This document shows, in pieces, positions 29,565-40,821 of a stretch of DNA of 64,000 nucleotides. The notes under the pieces were generated by a model. That model was not told the DNA's origin. It was given only the letters and a program-made list of their open reading frames with translations, and searched no databases. The position numbers and the translations under genes are program-made. The stretch comes from Sinorhizobium fredii USDA 205. GTDB lineage: Bacteria > Pseudomonadota > Alphaproteobacteria > Rhizobiales > Rhizobiaceae. Numbering within the stretch: the stretch's first letter is position 1; every line of letters begins with the position of its first letter. The stretch lies in assembly GCF_001461695.1 (NCBI RefSeq), contig NZ_AUTC01000099.1:1-64000 (forward strand), read 5' to 3'.

Positions 29565-30290
29565 TTGGCAAGAACCATCATCGAACTGAAAAATGCGGAC
29601 CTGACCCTCGGAGAGGCGGCAGCCTCGGTGCATGTGCTGAAGGGCGTGAGCCTGACCGTCAATGCCGGCGAATCCGTCGGCATCGTCGGGCCGTCCGGTT
29701 CGGGGAAGTCGACGCTGCTGATGGTCATGGCCGGCCTGGAGCAGCTCGACGGCGGCGAGATCGTCATCGACGGCACGGCACTCCACCGCATGAGCGAGGA
29801 CGAGATCGCCGATTTCCGCGGCCGCAATATCGGCATCGTCTTCCAGTCCTTTCATCTGATCCCCAACATGACGGCGCTTGAAAACGTCGCGGTGCCGCTG
29901 GAGCTTGCCAATGTCCGCGACGCCTTCGACATCGCCCGCCGGGAGCTTGTCGCCGTCGGGCTCGGTGAACGGCTGACGCACTATCCGGGGCAGCTTTCCG
30001 GTGGCGAGCAGCAGCGCGTCGCGATCGCCAGGGCGCTGGCGCCGTCGCCGAAACTCTTGATCGCCGACGAGCCGACGGGCAATCTCGACGCCGAGACCGG
30101 CCGGCAGATCGCCGATCTGCTCTTTGCCGAGCAGCGCGAGCGCGGCATGACGCTCATTCTCGTCACCCACGATGCGGCACTCGCCGGGCGCTGCTCGCGG
30201 CAGGTGCGGGTCCGTTCGGGCGAGATCGTCTCCGGCGCCGAGGCCGCGCCGCTGGCCGAACCGGCGCGCTCCGAGGCCGCATCTGCATGA
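29565..30290 (+). CDS. ABC transporter ATP-binding protein, YbbA/LolD family
   Basis: A 241-aa ATPase of the LolD/MacB/FtsE class. Walker [10 protein letters not shown] (about residues 44-52), the FQSFHLIPNMTALENVAVPLEL region typical of lipoprotein- and MacB-type ATPases, signature LSGGEQQRVAIARAL and Walker B LLIADEPTGNLD. It begins with TTG at 29565, as the conserved region starts immediately. The stop codon overlaps the start of the permease gene by 4 bp. Function is probably in envelope or lipid-linked processes; the substrate is unknown. Confidence 0.9.
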   Translation: MARTIIELKNADLTLGEAAASVHVLKGVSLTVNAGESVGIVGPSGSGKSTLLMVMAGLEQLDGGEIVIDGTALHRMSEDEIADFRGRNIGIVFQSFHLIPNMTALENVAVPLELANVRDAFDIARRELVAVGLGERLTHYPGQLSGGEQQRVAIARALAPSPKLLIADEPTGNLDAETGRQIADLLFAEQRERGMTLILVTHDAALAGRCSRQVRVRSGEIVSGAEAAPLAEPARSEAASA

Positions 30291-32767
30291 GCGCGGCGAC
30301 AGCGATCCGCAGCCTTCGGCCGTTCCTCGCCCTTCGCCTGGCGCTGCGGGAGATGCGCGGCGGCCTCAAGGGCTTCTATATCTTTCTCGCCTGCATCGCG
30401 CTCGGCACGGCGGCGATCGCCGGCGTCAATTCGCTGTCGCAGTCGATCAGCGCGACGATCGCCTCGCGGGGGCAGGAGATCCTTGCCGGCGACATCCGCT
30501 TCGAGCTCAACAACCGCGTCGCGACGCCCGAGGAGCGCGCCTTCCTCGACGGGCTTGGCGATGTTTCGGCGTCCGCCGGGCTGCGCTCCATGGCGCGCCT
30601 TCCGGACGGATCGAACCAGGCACTGGTGGAACTGAAGGCGGTCGACAGCGCCTATCCGCTCTATGGCGTGCTCGAAAGCGAGCCCGTAAGGCCGCTCTCC
30701 GACCTGTTGTCGAAACAGGGTGATGTGTATGGTGCCGTTGCCGCACCGTTGCTCCTCGAGCGGCTCGGCATTGCTCCAGGCACCGAGGTCCTCGTCGGCA
30801 ACGCGCGGATCCGCATCAATGCCACGCTCATCCGCGAGTCCGATACGCTCTCCGACGGTTTCGGCTTCGCGCCGCGGCTGATGGTGTCGGCCGAGGCGCT
30901 CGCCACTTCCGGCCTTGTGCAGACCGGCAGCCTCGTCGAACACAGCTACAAGATCAGGCTCGCCGACCCGTCGCGCGTTGCTTCGATCCGGACGGAAGCG
31001 CAGTCCCGTTTCCCGGCGGCCGGCTGGTCGATCCGCACCAGCAGCAATGCCGCCCCGTCGCTCAACGCCAACATCACCCGCTTCTCGCAGTTCCTGACGC
31101 TCGTCGGGCTGACGGCGCTGATCGTCGGCGGCGTCGGCGTCGGCAATGCGGTGCGGTCCTATCTCGACGGCAAGCGCGGCGTCATCGCCACCTTCAAGTG
31201 CCTCGGCGCGCCCGCCTCGCTGGTGGCGACGATCTACCTCGCGCAGATCCTGATGATCGCGTCGATCGGCATCGCCATAGGCCTCGTCATCGGCGCCTTG
31301 ATCCCATTCGTAGCGGCCCAGTTCCTGGCCGATGTGCTGCCGGTTTCGACGTCCTTCGAGCTCTATCCCTCGGCACTCGGCCTTGCGGCGCTCTTCGGTT
31401 TCCTGACGGCGCTTGCCTTTGCGGTGCTGCCGCTCGGCCGGGCCCGCCGGGTCCCGGCCACGGCGCTTTTCCGCCAGCAGGGTTTCGAGCCAAGCGATTT
31501 TCCCGCCTGGCCTTATCTCGCGGGCGCGCTCATCTGCCTGGCAGCGCTCGCCGGTCTCGCCGTCTGGACGGCCTATGACCGCTATATATCGCTGATCTTC
31601 CTCGGCGCGATCGCCTTCGCCTTCATCGTCCTGCGCGCCGTGGCATTCCTGATCGGCTGGCTGGCGCGGCGAAGCCCGCGCGTCCACTCGCCGGCCCTCC
31701 GACTGGCGATCGGCAATATCCACCGCCCGGGTGCCCTGACGCCGTCGGTCGTCCTGTCGCTCGGGCTGGGCCTGGCGCTTCTGGTCACGCTGGCGCTGAT
31801 CGACGGCAATCTGCGGCGCGAACTGACCGGCAACATGTCGGAGCGCGCGCCCAATTTCTTCTTCGTCGATATCCAGGGTCACGAGATCGATGGCTTCCGG
31901 TCGCTGCTCGGCGACGCCATGCCGAAGGGCAAGATCATCGAGGTGCCGATGCTGCGCGGCAGGATCGTCGCCCTCAACGGCGAGGATGTGAACAGCCGCA
32001 CCGTGCCGCCCGGCGGGCAATGGGTGCTGCGCGGCGACCGCGGCATCACCTATGCGAAGAACAAGCCGGAGAATTCGACCCTCACCGAGGGCGCCTGGTG
32101 GCCGGCGGATTACAGCGGCGAGCTGCTGGTCTCCTTCTCGGCGGAGGAAGCCGGCGAACTTGGCCTGAAGATCGGCGACACGGTCACGGTCAACGTGCTC
32201 GGCCGCAACATCACCGCCCGGATCGCCAATTTCCGCAATGTCGAATGGGAATCGCTGTCGATCAATTTCGTCATGGTCTTCTCGCCGAACAGCTTCGCCG
32301 GAGCGCCGCATGCCTGGCTGGCTACGATCATCGATCCGAATGCGACGGCCGCCGAGGAGGCGGCGGTGCTGAAATCCATCACCAATGCCTATCCGACGAT
32401 CACCAGCGTCCGCGTCAAGGACGCGCTCGATATCGTCAACACGCTGCTCGGCCAGCTCGCGACGGCCATCCGCGCCGCCGCCGCCGTGGCGCTCGTCGCA
32501 TCGGTGCTGGTTCTCGCCGGGGCGCTCGCTGCCGGGAACCGGGCGCGCATCCACGACGCGGTGGTGCTGAAGACCCTCGGCGCGACGCGGGGAACGCTGA
32601 TCCGCGCCTTCAGCTACGAATACTTCATTCTCGGCCTGGCCACCGCCGTTTTCGCGCTGCTGGCCGGCGGTGTTGCCGCCTGGTTCGTGGTCAGCCGGAT
32701 CATGACGCTGCCCTCGAACTTCCTGCCGGACGTCGCCGTCGCGACGGTCGCCGTCGCCCCGTCGTGA
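30287..32767 (+). CDS. FtsX-like ABC permease (YbbP family), 3' end frameshifted
   Basis: An 826-aa inner-membrane permease with about ten helices and two FtsX domains plus large periplasmic loops, partner of the preceding ATPase. The family normally ends with a last transmembrane helix and a short Arg/Lys-containing tail. Here the frame hits a stop at 32767 after VAVATVAVAPS, but the +1-shifted frame continues as VTVGIGLAGTWRILGQKAAPVLREL to a stop at 32841, just what the last helix and tail should look like. A one-base deletion near 32756-32762 (CCCC-GTCGTG) explains it. The protein therefore loses half its final helix unless this is a sequencing error. Confidence 0.88.
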   Translation: MSAATAIRSLRPFLALRLALREMRGGLKGFYIFLACIALGTAAIAGVNSLSQSISATIASRGQEILAGDIRFELNNRVATPEERAFLDGLGDVSASAGLRSMARLPDGSNQALVELKAVDSAYPLYGVLESEPVRPLSDLLSKQGDVYGAVAAPLLLERLGIAPGTEVLVGNARIRINATLIRESDTLSDGFGFAPRLMVSAEALATSGLVQTGSLVEHSYKIRLADPSRVASIRTEAQSRFPAAGWSIRTSSNAAPSLNANITRFSQFLTLVGLTALIVGGVGVGNAVRSYLDGKRGVIATFKCLGAPASLVATIYLAQILMIASIGIAIGLVIGALIPFVAAQFLADVLPVSTSFELYPSALGLAALFGFLTALAFAVLPLGRARRVPATALFRQQGFEPSDFPAWPYLAGALICLAALAGLAVWTAYDRYISLIFLGAIAFAFIVLRAVAFLIGWLARRSPRVHSPALRLAIGNIHRPGALTPSVVLSLGLGLALLVTLALIDGNLRRELTGNMSERAPNFFFVDIQGHEIDGFRSLLGDAMPKGKIIEVPMLRGRIVALNGEDVNSRTVPPGGQWVLRGDRGITYAKNKPENSTLTEGAWWPADYSGELLVSFSAEEAGELGLKIGDTVTVNVLGRNITARIANFRNVEWESLSINFVMVFSPNSFAGAPHAWLATIIDPNATAAEEAAVLKSITNAYPTITSVRVKDALDIVNTLLGQLATAIRAAAAVALVASVLVLAGALAAGNRARIHDAVVLKTLGATRGTLIRAFSYEYFILGLATAVFALLAGGVAAWFVVSRIMTLPSNFLPDVAVATVAVAPS

Positions 32768-32841
32768 CGGTCGGTATCGGTCTTGCCGGAACCTGGCGCA
32801 TCCTCGGGCAGAAGGCCGCTCCGGTCCTGCGCGAGCTGTAG
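32768..32841 (+). pseudogene. Detached 3' end of the YbbP-type permease gene
   Basis: In the frame shifted relative to the permease, this segment encodes about 24 residues of a transmembrane helix plus tail (GIGLAGTWRILGQKAAPV), ending in a stop codon at 32839-32841. It completes the truncated permease and has no start of its own. Confidence 0.7.
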
Positions 32842-33051
32842 CGGCGCGATTAACCGTAAATCACCCTTGTTTGATCGCTCAAACGCCCGGCTTTGCGCGA
32901 TTCCGGCCCCGTCAGGTCTTGTGCGGCGCGGTTTTCATCATCATATTTGTCCACAGGCATGCTGGAGCCCCGCAGCGGCGCCTGGGCGTGAGCTGATACA
33001 GACACTTGCCGCCCGACACCGTAGTTCCAACCGGGGCTTAAAGAGGAAACA

Positions 33052-33789
33052 ATGGCTGATCTGAGAAACTACCAAACCCGAATGTCGCCCGCCGGCGCTC
33101 AGGCGGGTGCCGTGATCGATGAAGGCCTTCGCGCTTACATGCTGAAGGTCTACAACCTTATGGCCCTCGGCCTGGCGATTACCGGCGTGGCAGCTTACGG
33201 AACCTATGCGCTTGCCGCCTCCAATCCGGCATTCGCCCAGCTCATCTACGCCTCGCCGCTGAAGTGGGTCGTGATGCTGGCACCTCTGGCGCTGGTCTTC
33301 TTCATGAGCTTCCGCATCAACTCCATGAGCGTTTCCGCCGCCCAGACGACGTTCTGGATCTACGCCGCGCTGATGGGCCTTTCGTTGTCCTCGATCTTCC
33401 TGGTCTTCACCGGGCAGAGCATCGTGCAGACGTTCTTCGTGACGGCCGCCTCGTTCGGGGCGCTCTCGCTTTACGGCTACACGACGAAAAAGGATCTGTC
33501 GGGCTTCGGCACGTTCCTGATCATGGGCCTGTTCGGCCTGATCATCGCGTCGATCGTCAATATCTTCCTTGCCTCGTCGGCGCTCGGCTTCGCGATCTCC
33601 GTCATCGGTGTTCTGGTCTTCGCCGGTCTGACCGCCTACGACACGCAGAAGATCAAGGAAATGTACTTTGAAGCCGATGATGTCGCGGTTGCCGGTCGAA
33701 AGGCCATCATGGGCGCGCTGACGCTCTACCTCGACTTCATCAACCTGTTCATGTTCATGCTGCAGTTCCTGGGCAACAAGAACGAGTAG
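33052..33789 (+). CDS. Bax inhibitor-1 / YccA family membrane protein
   Basis: A 245-aa inner-membrane protein with seven hydrophobic segments and the BI-1 signature (GLTAYDTQKIKEMYF near the C terminus, with the conserved acidic residues of the closed pore region). Relatives in E. coli (YccA, YbhL) modulate the FtsH protease or leak calcium. An agaggaaac ribosome-binding site precedes the ATG. It is monocistronic with a strong terminator. The role in this organism is unknown. Confidence 0.92.
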   Translation: MADLRNYQTRMSPAGAQAGAVIDEGLRAYMLKVYNLMALGLAITGVAAYGTYALAASNPAFAQLIYASPLKWVVMLAPLALVFFMSFRINSMSVSAAQTTFWIYAALMGLSLSSIFLVFTGQSIVQTFFVTAASFGALSLYGYTTKKDLSGFGTFLIMGLFGLIIASIVNIFLASSALGFAISVIGVLVFAGLTAYDTQKIKEMYFEADDVAVAGRKAIMGALTLYLDFINLFMFMLQFLGNKNE

Positions 33790-33809
33790 TCGGGACCGAA
33801 TTGACGAAG

Positions 33810-33834
33810 AAGGCGGCTCCGGCCGCCTTTTTTG
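33810..33834 (+). terminator. Rho-independent terminator after the BI-1 family gene
   Basis: AAGGCGGC and GCCGCCTT arms with a 4-nt loop, then TTTTTTG. It starts 20 bp after the stop codon. Confidence 0.9.
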
Positions 33835-33904
33835 TTGTGGCGAATCTTGATCGATCGCGTCGCTTCATGCGAAGGCTGTGGTAATCGCAACGACGAAACC
33901 CGCC

Positions 33905-34462
33905 ATGACTTTCACGCTTCGCGACGCCGTCGCCGCCGACCTTGCCGCAATCACCGAGATCTATCGCGAATCCGTCCTGAACGGCGTGGCGACCTATGAG
34001 GTGACGCCGCCTTCCGAGGCGGAGATGGCGCTGCGCTTTTCGACCATCACCGGCAACGGCTATCCCTATGTCGCCGCCGTGGATGAGCGAGGCATCGTGC
34101 TCGGCTACGCCTATGCCTCCGCATTCCGCACCCGGGCCGCCTATCGCTTCCTGGTGGAGGATTCGATCTATCTGGCGCCGGAAGCGCGCGGCCAAGGCAT
34201 CGGCAGGGCGCTGCTCGAGGAACTGGTCAGGCGATGCACGGCACTCGGTTTCCGCCAGATGGTGGCGGTGATCGGCGGCGCCCATCCCGCCTCGATAGCC
34301 GTTCATCGGGCGGTCGGGTTCGAATACCAGGGAACGATGAGGGCGACCGGCTACAAGCACGGGCGCTGGCTTGACACGGCGATCATGCAGCTTCCGCTCG
34401 GCGAGGGAACGGCCAGCCTGCCCGCCGAGGGCGCCTATCCGGATACGCTCTATCGCAGTTGA
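33905..34462 (+). CDS. GNAT N-acetyltransferase, phosphinothricin acetyltransferase-like
   Basis: A 185-aa cytoplasmic acetyltransferase of the Pat/Bar-type GNAT group. Features are IYRESVLNGVATYEVTPPS at the N terminus, GYAYASAFRTRAAYRFLVEDSIYL and motif A (APEARGQGIGRALLEELVRR), then FEYQGTMRATGYKHGRWLDT near the end. Such enzymes acetylate phosphinothricin or methionine sulfoximine; the natural substrate here is unknown. I chose ATG 33905; a GTG at 33878 would add nine residues. It converges on the DUF2794 gene with a hairpin between. Confidence 0.88.
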   Translation: MTFTLRDAVAADLAAITEIYRESVLNGVATYEVTPPSEAEMALRFSTITGNGYPYVAAVDERGIVLGYAYASAFRTRAAYRFLVEDSIYLAPEARGQGIGRALLEELVRRCTALGFRQMVAVIGGAHPASIAVHRAVGFEYQGTMRATGYKHGRWLDTAIMQLPLGEGTASLPAEGAYPDTLYRS

Positions 34463-34508
34463 GCGGATGGTCCGGTCCGCTGCTCCTCATCCGCCTGCCG
34501 GCGCCTTC

Positions 34509-34541
34509 CCCCTCTCCTCGAGTTTAACCCGAGGAGAGGGG
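34509..34541. terminator. Large inverted repeat between convergent genes (bidirectional terminator or REP-like)
   Basis: A perfect 12-bp stem, CCCCTCTCCTCG and CGAGGAGAGGGG, with a 9-nt loop. It is placed between the stop codons of the GNAT and DUF2794 genes, so it probably terminates both. The stem composition resembles the REP-like repeats elsewhere in the window. Confidence 0.65.
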
Positions 34542-34564
34542 CAATTTTCGAGGCAGATCGTTGG

Positions 34565-34972
34565 TCACGTTTCGACGAGCTTCAGCACCTTGTCGAAGAC
34601 CTTGAGGACCTGTGTCAGCTCGTGGCCGCGCTTCAAGATCGTGCCCTGGGCGTTCAGCACGCTGTAGGCGCCCTGCTTGGCGGCAAGCTTCGGGTTCTTC
34701 TCGATCCGGTAGAGCGGGACCTCCCCGGCGCGCTTGAACACCGAAAAAACGGCGCGATCCTTCAAATGGTCGATCGCATAGTCGCGCCATTCGCCTTCGC
34801 CGACCATGCGGCCGTAGAGCCTCAGAATCATGTCCAGTTCGCGCCGTTGGAAGGTTATCGGCGGTGGGTTCTTGGCTTGCTTGTATTCGTGAAAATCGAC
34901 GACCACATTCGTGGTCTGGCCCTGATGATGCGCTTCGCCCTCCGGCAAATCCGATTGATCAGTCATCGGCAT
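34565..34972 (-). CDS. DUF2794 domain-containing protein
   Basis: A 135-aa alphaproteobacterial protein of unknown function. The DUF2794 core spans about residues 35-130: VVVDFHEYKQ, PITFQRRELDMILRLYGRMVGEGEWRDYAIDHLKDRAVFSVFKRAGE, LYRIEKNP, then ELTQVLKVFDKVLKLVE. No signal peptide or membrane helix. In other Rhizobiales this family is conserved as a single gene. No operon partner is visible here. Confidence 0.88.
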   Translation of the reverse strand: MPMTDQSDLPEGEAHHQGQTTNVVVDFHEYKQAKNPPPITFQRRELDMILRLYGRMVGEGEWRDYAIDHLKDRAVFSVFKRAGEVPLYRIEKNPKLAAKQGAYSVLNAQGTILKRGHELTQVLKVFDKVLKLVET

Positions 34973-35417
34973 TTCGGCCTTCTGATGTGACAGGACGATG
35001 ACAGTGTGCCTGACGAGAGACGAAAAGCAAGCCGGAAGCTGTTGGTAAGGCGGGCAATTCTTGCCCTTGCCGCAATTCAGTCAAATCGCCGCCCCAATTG
35101 ATCGCAAAACTCCGACCCGCTGCCGGACAGAGTCGTTGCCACCGTATGTCCGGACAGGTTGTCATGCTGCGGGAGGTTTCCGAACGCGGACATGGCCGGT
35201 TCGGTCCGGTAACTTCGAACCCTCAGCCCCAGCCCCTCGATGCTGCCGGGCCGAACCATCCCTCTACAGCGCCGCGCGTCCGATCGGACGTGCCAAGGTC
35301 GCTGTAGCACCTTGAAATGCTGCATGATTTTGTCCTTAAATCGATTACGATTTAAGGAATCATGCAGTAGCCAGTAGTCGGCTGCAATTCCGAATCAAAG
35401 CGCCGTCGTCGGAGCGC
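34973..35417. other. Non-coding region containing a RIME1-like repeat
   Basis: No supported gene was found in these 445 bp. The right third is a complete RIME1-like repeat (35264-35370). The left part must hold the promoter of the DUF2794 gene, but no clear -35/-10 pair stands out. Confidence 0.5.
35264..35370 (+). repeat. RIME1-like intergenic mosaic repeat (copy 5)
   Basis: A full forward copy. It has CTACAGCG/CGCTGTAG outer arms with a GCGTCCGATCGGACGTGC hairpin inside, then CTGCATG...CATGCAGTAG enclosing CCTTAAATCG/CGATTTAAGG. It is one of the best preserved copies. Confidence 0.88.
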
Positions 35418-36191
35418 CTAGAGCTTGCCTTGCGGGCCGGCGAGCAGGGTTGCGGCGCCGATGATCGGGCCCGGTGTTTCCGCATCCTTCATCGATTGCA
35501 ACAGGATGGCGCAGCCGCTGTTGCCGCGCCCCTCGATCAGCACCGAGGCGGGCAGCGTGAATTGGGCGGGCTTGCCGTCCCACATGCCGATAGTCTGAAT
35601 ATCCTTGACCGCGTGCCAGTAGGCGATCTCTTTGCCCTTGTTTTCACCTCTTTCGACTTTGACTTCCCGGGCCCGGTCGAAATAGACGACGACGACATTC
35701 GCCTTGCCCTCGCCGGCGCCGACCTTGATGGAGATTTCCTCGCCGCCCATCGAGGCATCGACCGGCACGGCGAGTCCGCCGCCGCTGGCGCTCATCGTCG
35801 TCAGGCGGGTCTTGATCGCCTGCAGGTCGGAGCCGTTCGTGTGGTCACGGCCGTTCAGGACCACCTGGGGCGTGTAGACGCCGCTTCGGCCAAGCATCCG
35901 GGCATAGGCATATTGCCGCTCGGTGTTCTCCTTGGTCGCCAGCGTGTCGGTCCAGCCGAGATAGTTCCAGTAATCGACGTGATAGGCGAGCGCCACGACG
36001 TCGCCCTCATCGATGAGCTTTTTCAATGCGGCGTCGGCCGGCGGACAGGACGAACAGCCCTGGCTGGTGAAGAGCTCGACGACACCCTTGAACGCCTTGC
36101 CGTTGTCTGCCGCCGCCGTGCCGCCGACGGCACCGAGAAGCCCTATCGTCAGGGCCAGGCGGCGGATCATCGGCGTCGAGGCGAAAGTCAT
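35418..36191 (-). CDS. DUF1223 domain-containing secreted thioredoxin-fold protein
   Basis: A 257-aa exported protein. Signal peptide at about residues 1-28 (RRLALTIGLLGAVGGTAAA). The DUF1223 signature follows: VVELFTSQGCSSCPPADAAL with a CxxC redox-like pair, then VVALAYHVDYWNYLGWTDTLA and YTPQVVLNGRDHTNGSD. It has a thioredoxin-like fold with probable periplasmic location, but the activity of this family is unproven. Alternative starts are ATG 36227 and 36170; I chose 36191 because it gives a compact signal peptide. Confidence 0.87.
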   Translation of the reverse strand: MTFASTPMIRRLALTIGLLGAVGGTAAADNGKAFKGVVELFTSQGCSSCPPADAALKKLIDEGDVVALAYHVDYWNYLGWTDTLATKENTERQYAYARMLGRSGVYTPQVVLNGRDHTNGSDLQAIKTRLTTMSASGGGLAVPVDASMGGEEISIKVGAGEGKANVVVVYFDRAREVKVERGENKGKEIAYWHAVKDIQTIGMWDGKPAQFTLPASVLIEGRGNSGCAILLQSMKDAETPGPIIGAATLLAGPQGKL

Positions 36192-36336
36192 GGCTTCCCT
36201 TGCGTTTGTCGGGCGGGCGTCTTTCATCAGGGGAGTACATTACATACGACGGCCGGGTTTCAACAGAAAGTCACGTTGGAGTGACCTGCCGTTCCGTTGG
36301 GGAAAACGGCGAGGACGCCCGGGCAGCGGCGGACAG

Positions 36337-36369
36337 CAAAAGGCCGGGGCATCGGCTGATGCCCCGGCC
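36337..36369 (-). terminator. Rho-independent terminator of acnA
   Basis: Leftward: a perfect 12-bp stem, GGCCGGGGCATC and GATGCCCCGGCC, with a 4-nt loop followed by TTTTGCTG. It lies about 70 bp past the acnA stop codon. Confidence 0.88.
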
Positions 36370-36439
36370 AGATACCAGATCGAGTGATGCGCGAACTGCG
36401 ACGGATAGCCTTTTTTCCCGCTGCAGTCAGGCGACCGGA

Positions 36440-39130
<2,691 letters not shown>

Positions 39131-39399
39131 TGGAAATACCCCGTTCCGTCTGATCGCCAAAAACTGACGTACGAACGCCCGAGCGCCTGTGAGGCGCGAA
39201 ATGGGATGCGGGTGCGGCCATTTCCGCTGTCCGTACGTGGAATGTCATTCCAGGTTCGGCGCTTGGATGAAATTCACGCCGACCGCTGGCGTGTTGGCCG
39301 CCTTATAGATAATTTCTTGAAATCGTGCCAGACCAACCAAGGGTCAATCGGAACTTTTTTTGCTCTGCAGAAGAGAACATCAGGGAAAGCTTAAAATTG

Positions 39400-40023
39400 A
39401 TGCGCCTGCTGGTAGAGAGTTTGAGCGCGAGGCGCGGCGAAGACTTGATTTTCCACGATATTTCCTTTGTTCTTGCAACCGGCGAAGCACTGGTTGTGAC
39501 CGGTCCGAACGGCTCGGGAAAGTCGACTCTGCTGCGCGTTCTGGCCGGCCTTCTTCAGGCCGAATCGGGGCGGGTATCGCTCAAGGACGGGCCTTCCGGC
39601 GTCGAGCACCCGCGCGAGCTCAGCCACTATCTCGGCCACCGCAATGCGATGAAGCGCGAGTTGACCGTCGCGGAAAATCTTTCTTTCTGGCGACGCTTCC
39701 TCGGCAATTCGCCGGGCGGCTCCGGCATCGATCTTGCAGCGGCCGCCGCGGCCGTCGGCCTTGCCGGCATCATCCATCTGCCCTTCGGCTATCTTTCCGC
39801 CGGGCAACAGCGGCGCATGGCCATGGCGAAGCTGCTCGTCGCCTATCGGCCGATATGGATTCTCGACGAGCCGACGGCCGCGCTCGATGCCGGGGCGGAC
39901 AGGCTCTTTGCCGGGCTGGTCGCAGGCCACCTCGAGCGCGGCGGCATGGTCATCGCCGCCACCCACCAGTCGCTGGGGATCGGCCAGGCGAAGACGTTGC
40001 AGATGACGGGGTTCGCGCATTGA
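39400..40023 (+). CDS. ccmA: Cytochrome c maturation ATP-binding protein CcmA
   Basis: The cytosolic ATPase of the CcmABCD complex, which releases holo-CcmE during haem delivery for c-type cytochromes. 207 aa: Walker A GPNGSGKST (residues 35-43), signature LSAGQQRRMAMAKLL, Walker B IWILDEPTAALD. The CcmA-specific HYLGHRNAMKRELTVAENL segment is present. I chose ATG 39400 with an agggaaag ribosome-binding site. The stop codon overlaps the ccmB TTG start. Confidence 0.95.
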   Translation: MRLLVESLSARRGEDLIFHDISFVLATGEALVVTGPNGSGKSTLLRVLAGLLQAESGRVSLKDGPSGVEHPRELSHYLGHRNAMKRELTVAENLSFWRRFLGNSPGGSGIDLAAAAAAVGLAGIIHLPFGYLSAGQQRRMAMAKLLVAYRPIWILDEPTAALDAGADRLFAGLVAGHLERGGMVIAATHQSLGIGQAKTLQMTGFAH

Positions 40024-40679
40024 TCGCTCTCTTCTTCCGTGACCTGAAGCTTTCGGTGCGGGCCGGCGGCGGCGCGATGATCGGCGTGCTCTTCTTCATG
40101 ACGGTCGTCTCGGTGATCCCCTTCGGCGTCGGGCCGGATCTCAATCTGCTCGCCCGGATCGGCGCGGCGATCCTCTGGATCGGCGCGCTGCTCGCTTCGC
40201 TGCTCGGCCTCGACCGGCTTTTCCAGGGGGAGCGCGAAGACGGCTCGCTCGATCTCATGCTGATGCACGAGACGCCGCTCGTTCTCACCGTCTTCGTCAA
40301 ATGCGCCGCCCATTGGGCGGCCACCGGCCTGCCGCTGGTGGTCGCCTCGCCGTTTCTCGGCCTCTTCATGAACATGGACGAGCTTGCCATCGGCGCGACC
40401 ATGCTCACGCTCCTTGCCGGGACGCCGGCGATCACCTTCATCGGGGCGGTCGGCGCGGCCGTTGCCGTGGCCCTGCCGCGCGGCGGGCTGCTGGTCTCGA
40501 TCCTCGTACTGCCGCTCGCCATCCCGGTGCTGATCTTCGGGGTCAGTGCGGTCTATGCGGCGATCGAAGATCCCGCCCCCTTCCTGCCGCCTTTCATGAT
40601 ATTGATGGCGATAACCCTGTTCTTCGCGGTGATCGGACCAGTGGCGGCGGCCGCCGCTCTCAGGCATTCGGCCGACTGA
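40020..40679 (+). CDS. ccmB: Haem exporter membrane protein CcmB
   Basis: A 219-aa inner-membrane subunit of CcmABCD with six helices. Typical features are ALFFRDLKLSVRAGGG at the N terminus and LDRLFQGEREDGSLDLMLM in the first cytoplasmic loop. Translation starts at TTG 40020, overlapping the ccmA stop codon (TTGA), which gives the family length; an internal ATG at 40079 would lose the first conserved segment. Confidence 0.94.
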   Translation: MIALFFRDLKLSVRAGGGAMIGVLFFMTVVSVIPFGVGPDLNLLARIGAAILWIGALLASLLGLDRLFQGEREDGSLDLMLMHETPLVLTVFVKCAAHWAATGLPLVVASPFLGLFMNMDELAIGATMLTLLAGTPAITFIGAVGAAVAVALPRGGLLVSILVLPLAIPVLIFGVSAVYAAIEDPAPFLPPFMILMAITLFFAVIGPVAAAAALRHSAD

Positions 40680-40771
40680 AGGCTGCTGCGCTCCGACGGG
40701 ACAGACGGCAGCCTTCACGTCCTTGTTTTGTGCATGCCGTGTCTCAAAACCGCTATATTGACGCAATCGTG

Positions 40772-40787
40772 ATTGACCAGGGTCAAT
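40772..40787. promoter_or_regulatory. Perfect inverted repeat upstream of ccmC
   Basis: ATTGACC-AG-GGTCAAT, 34 bp before the ccmC start codon. It could be an operator or part of an internal promoter for ccmCDG. A looser related sequence (GACCAACCAAGGGTCAAT) is at about 39329-39346, ahead of ccmA. Confidence 0.4.
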
Positions 40788-40821
40788 TGCGGAAGGAGGT
40801 CTTCCGCGTTAAAGAGCCGTC

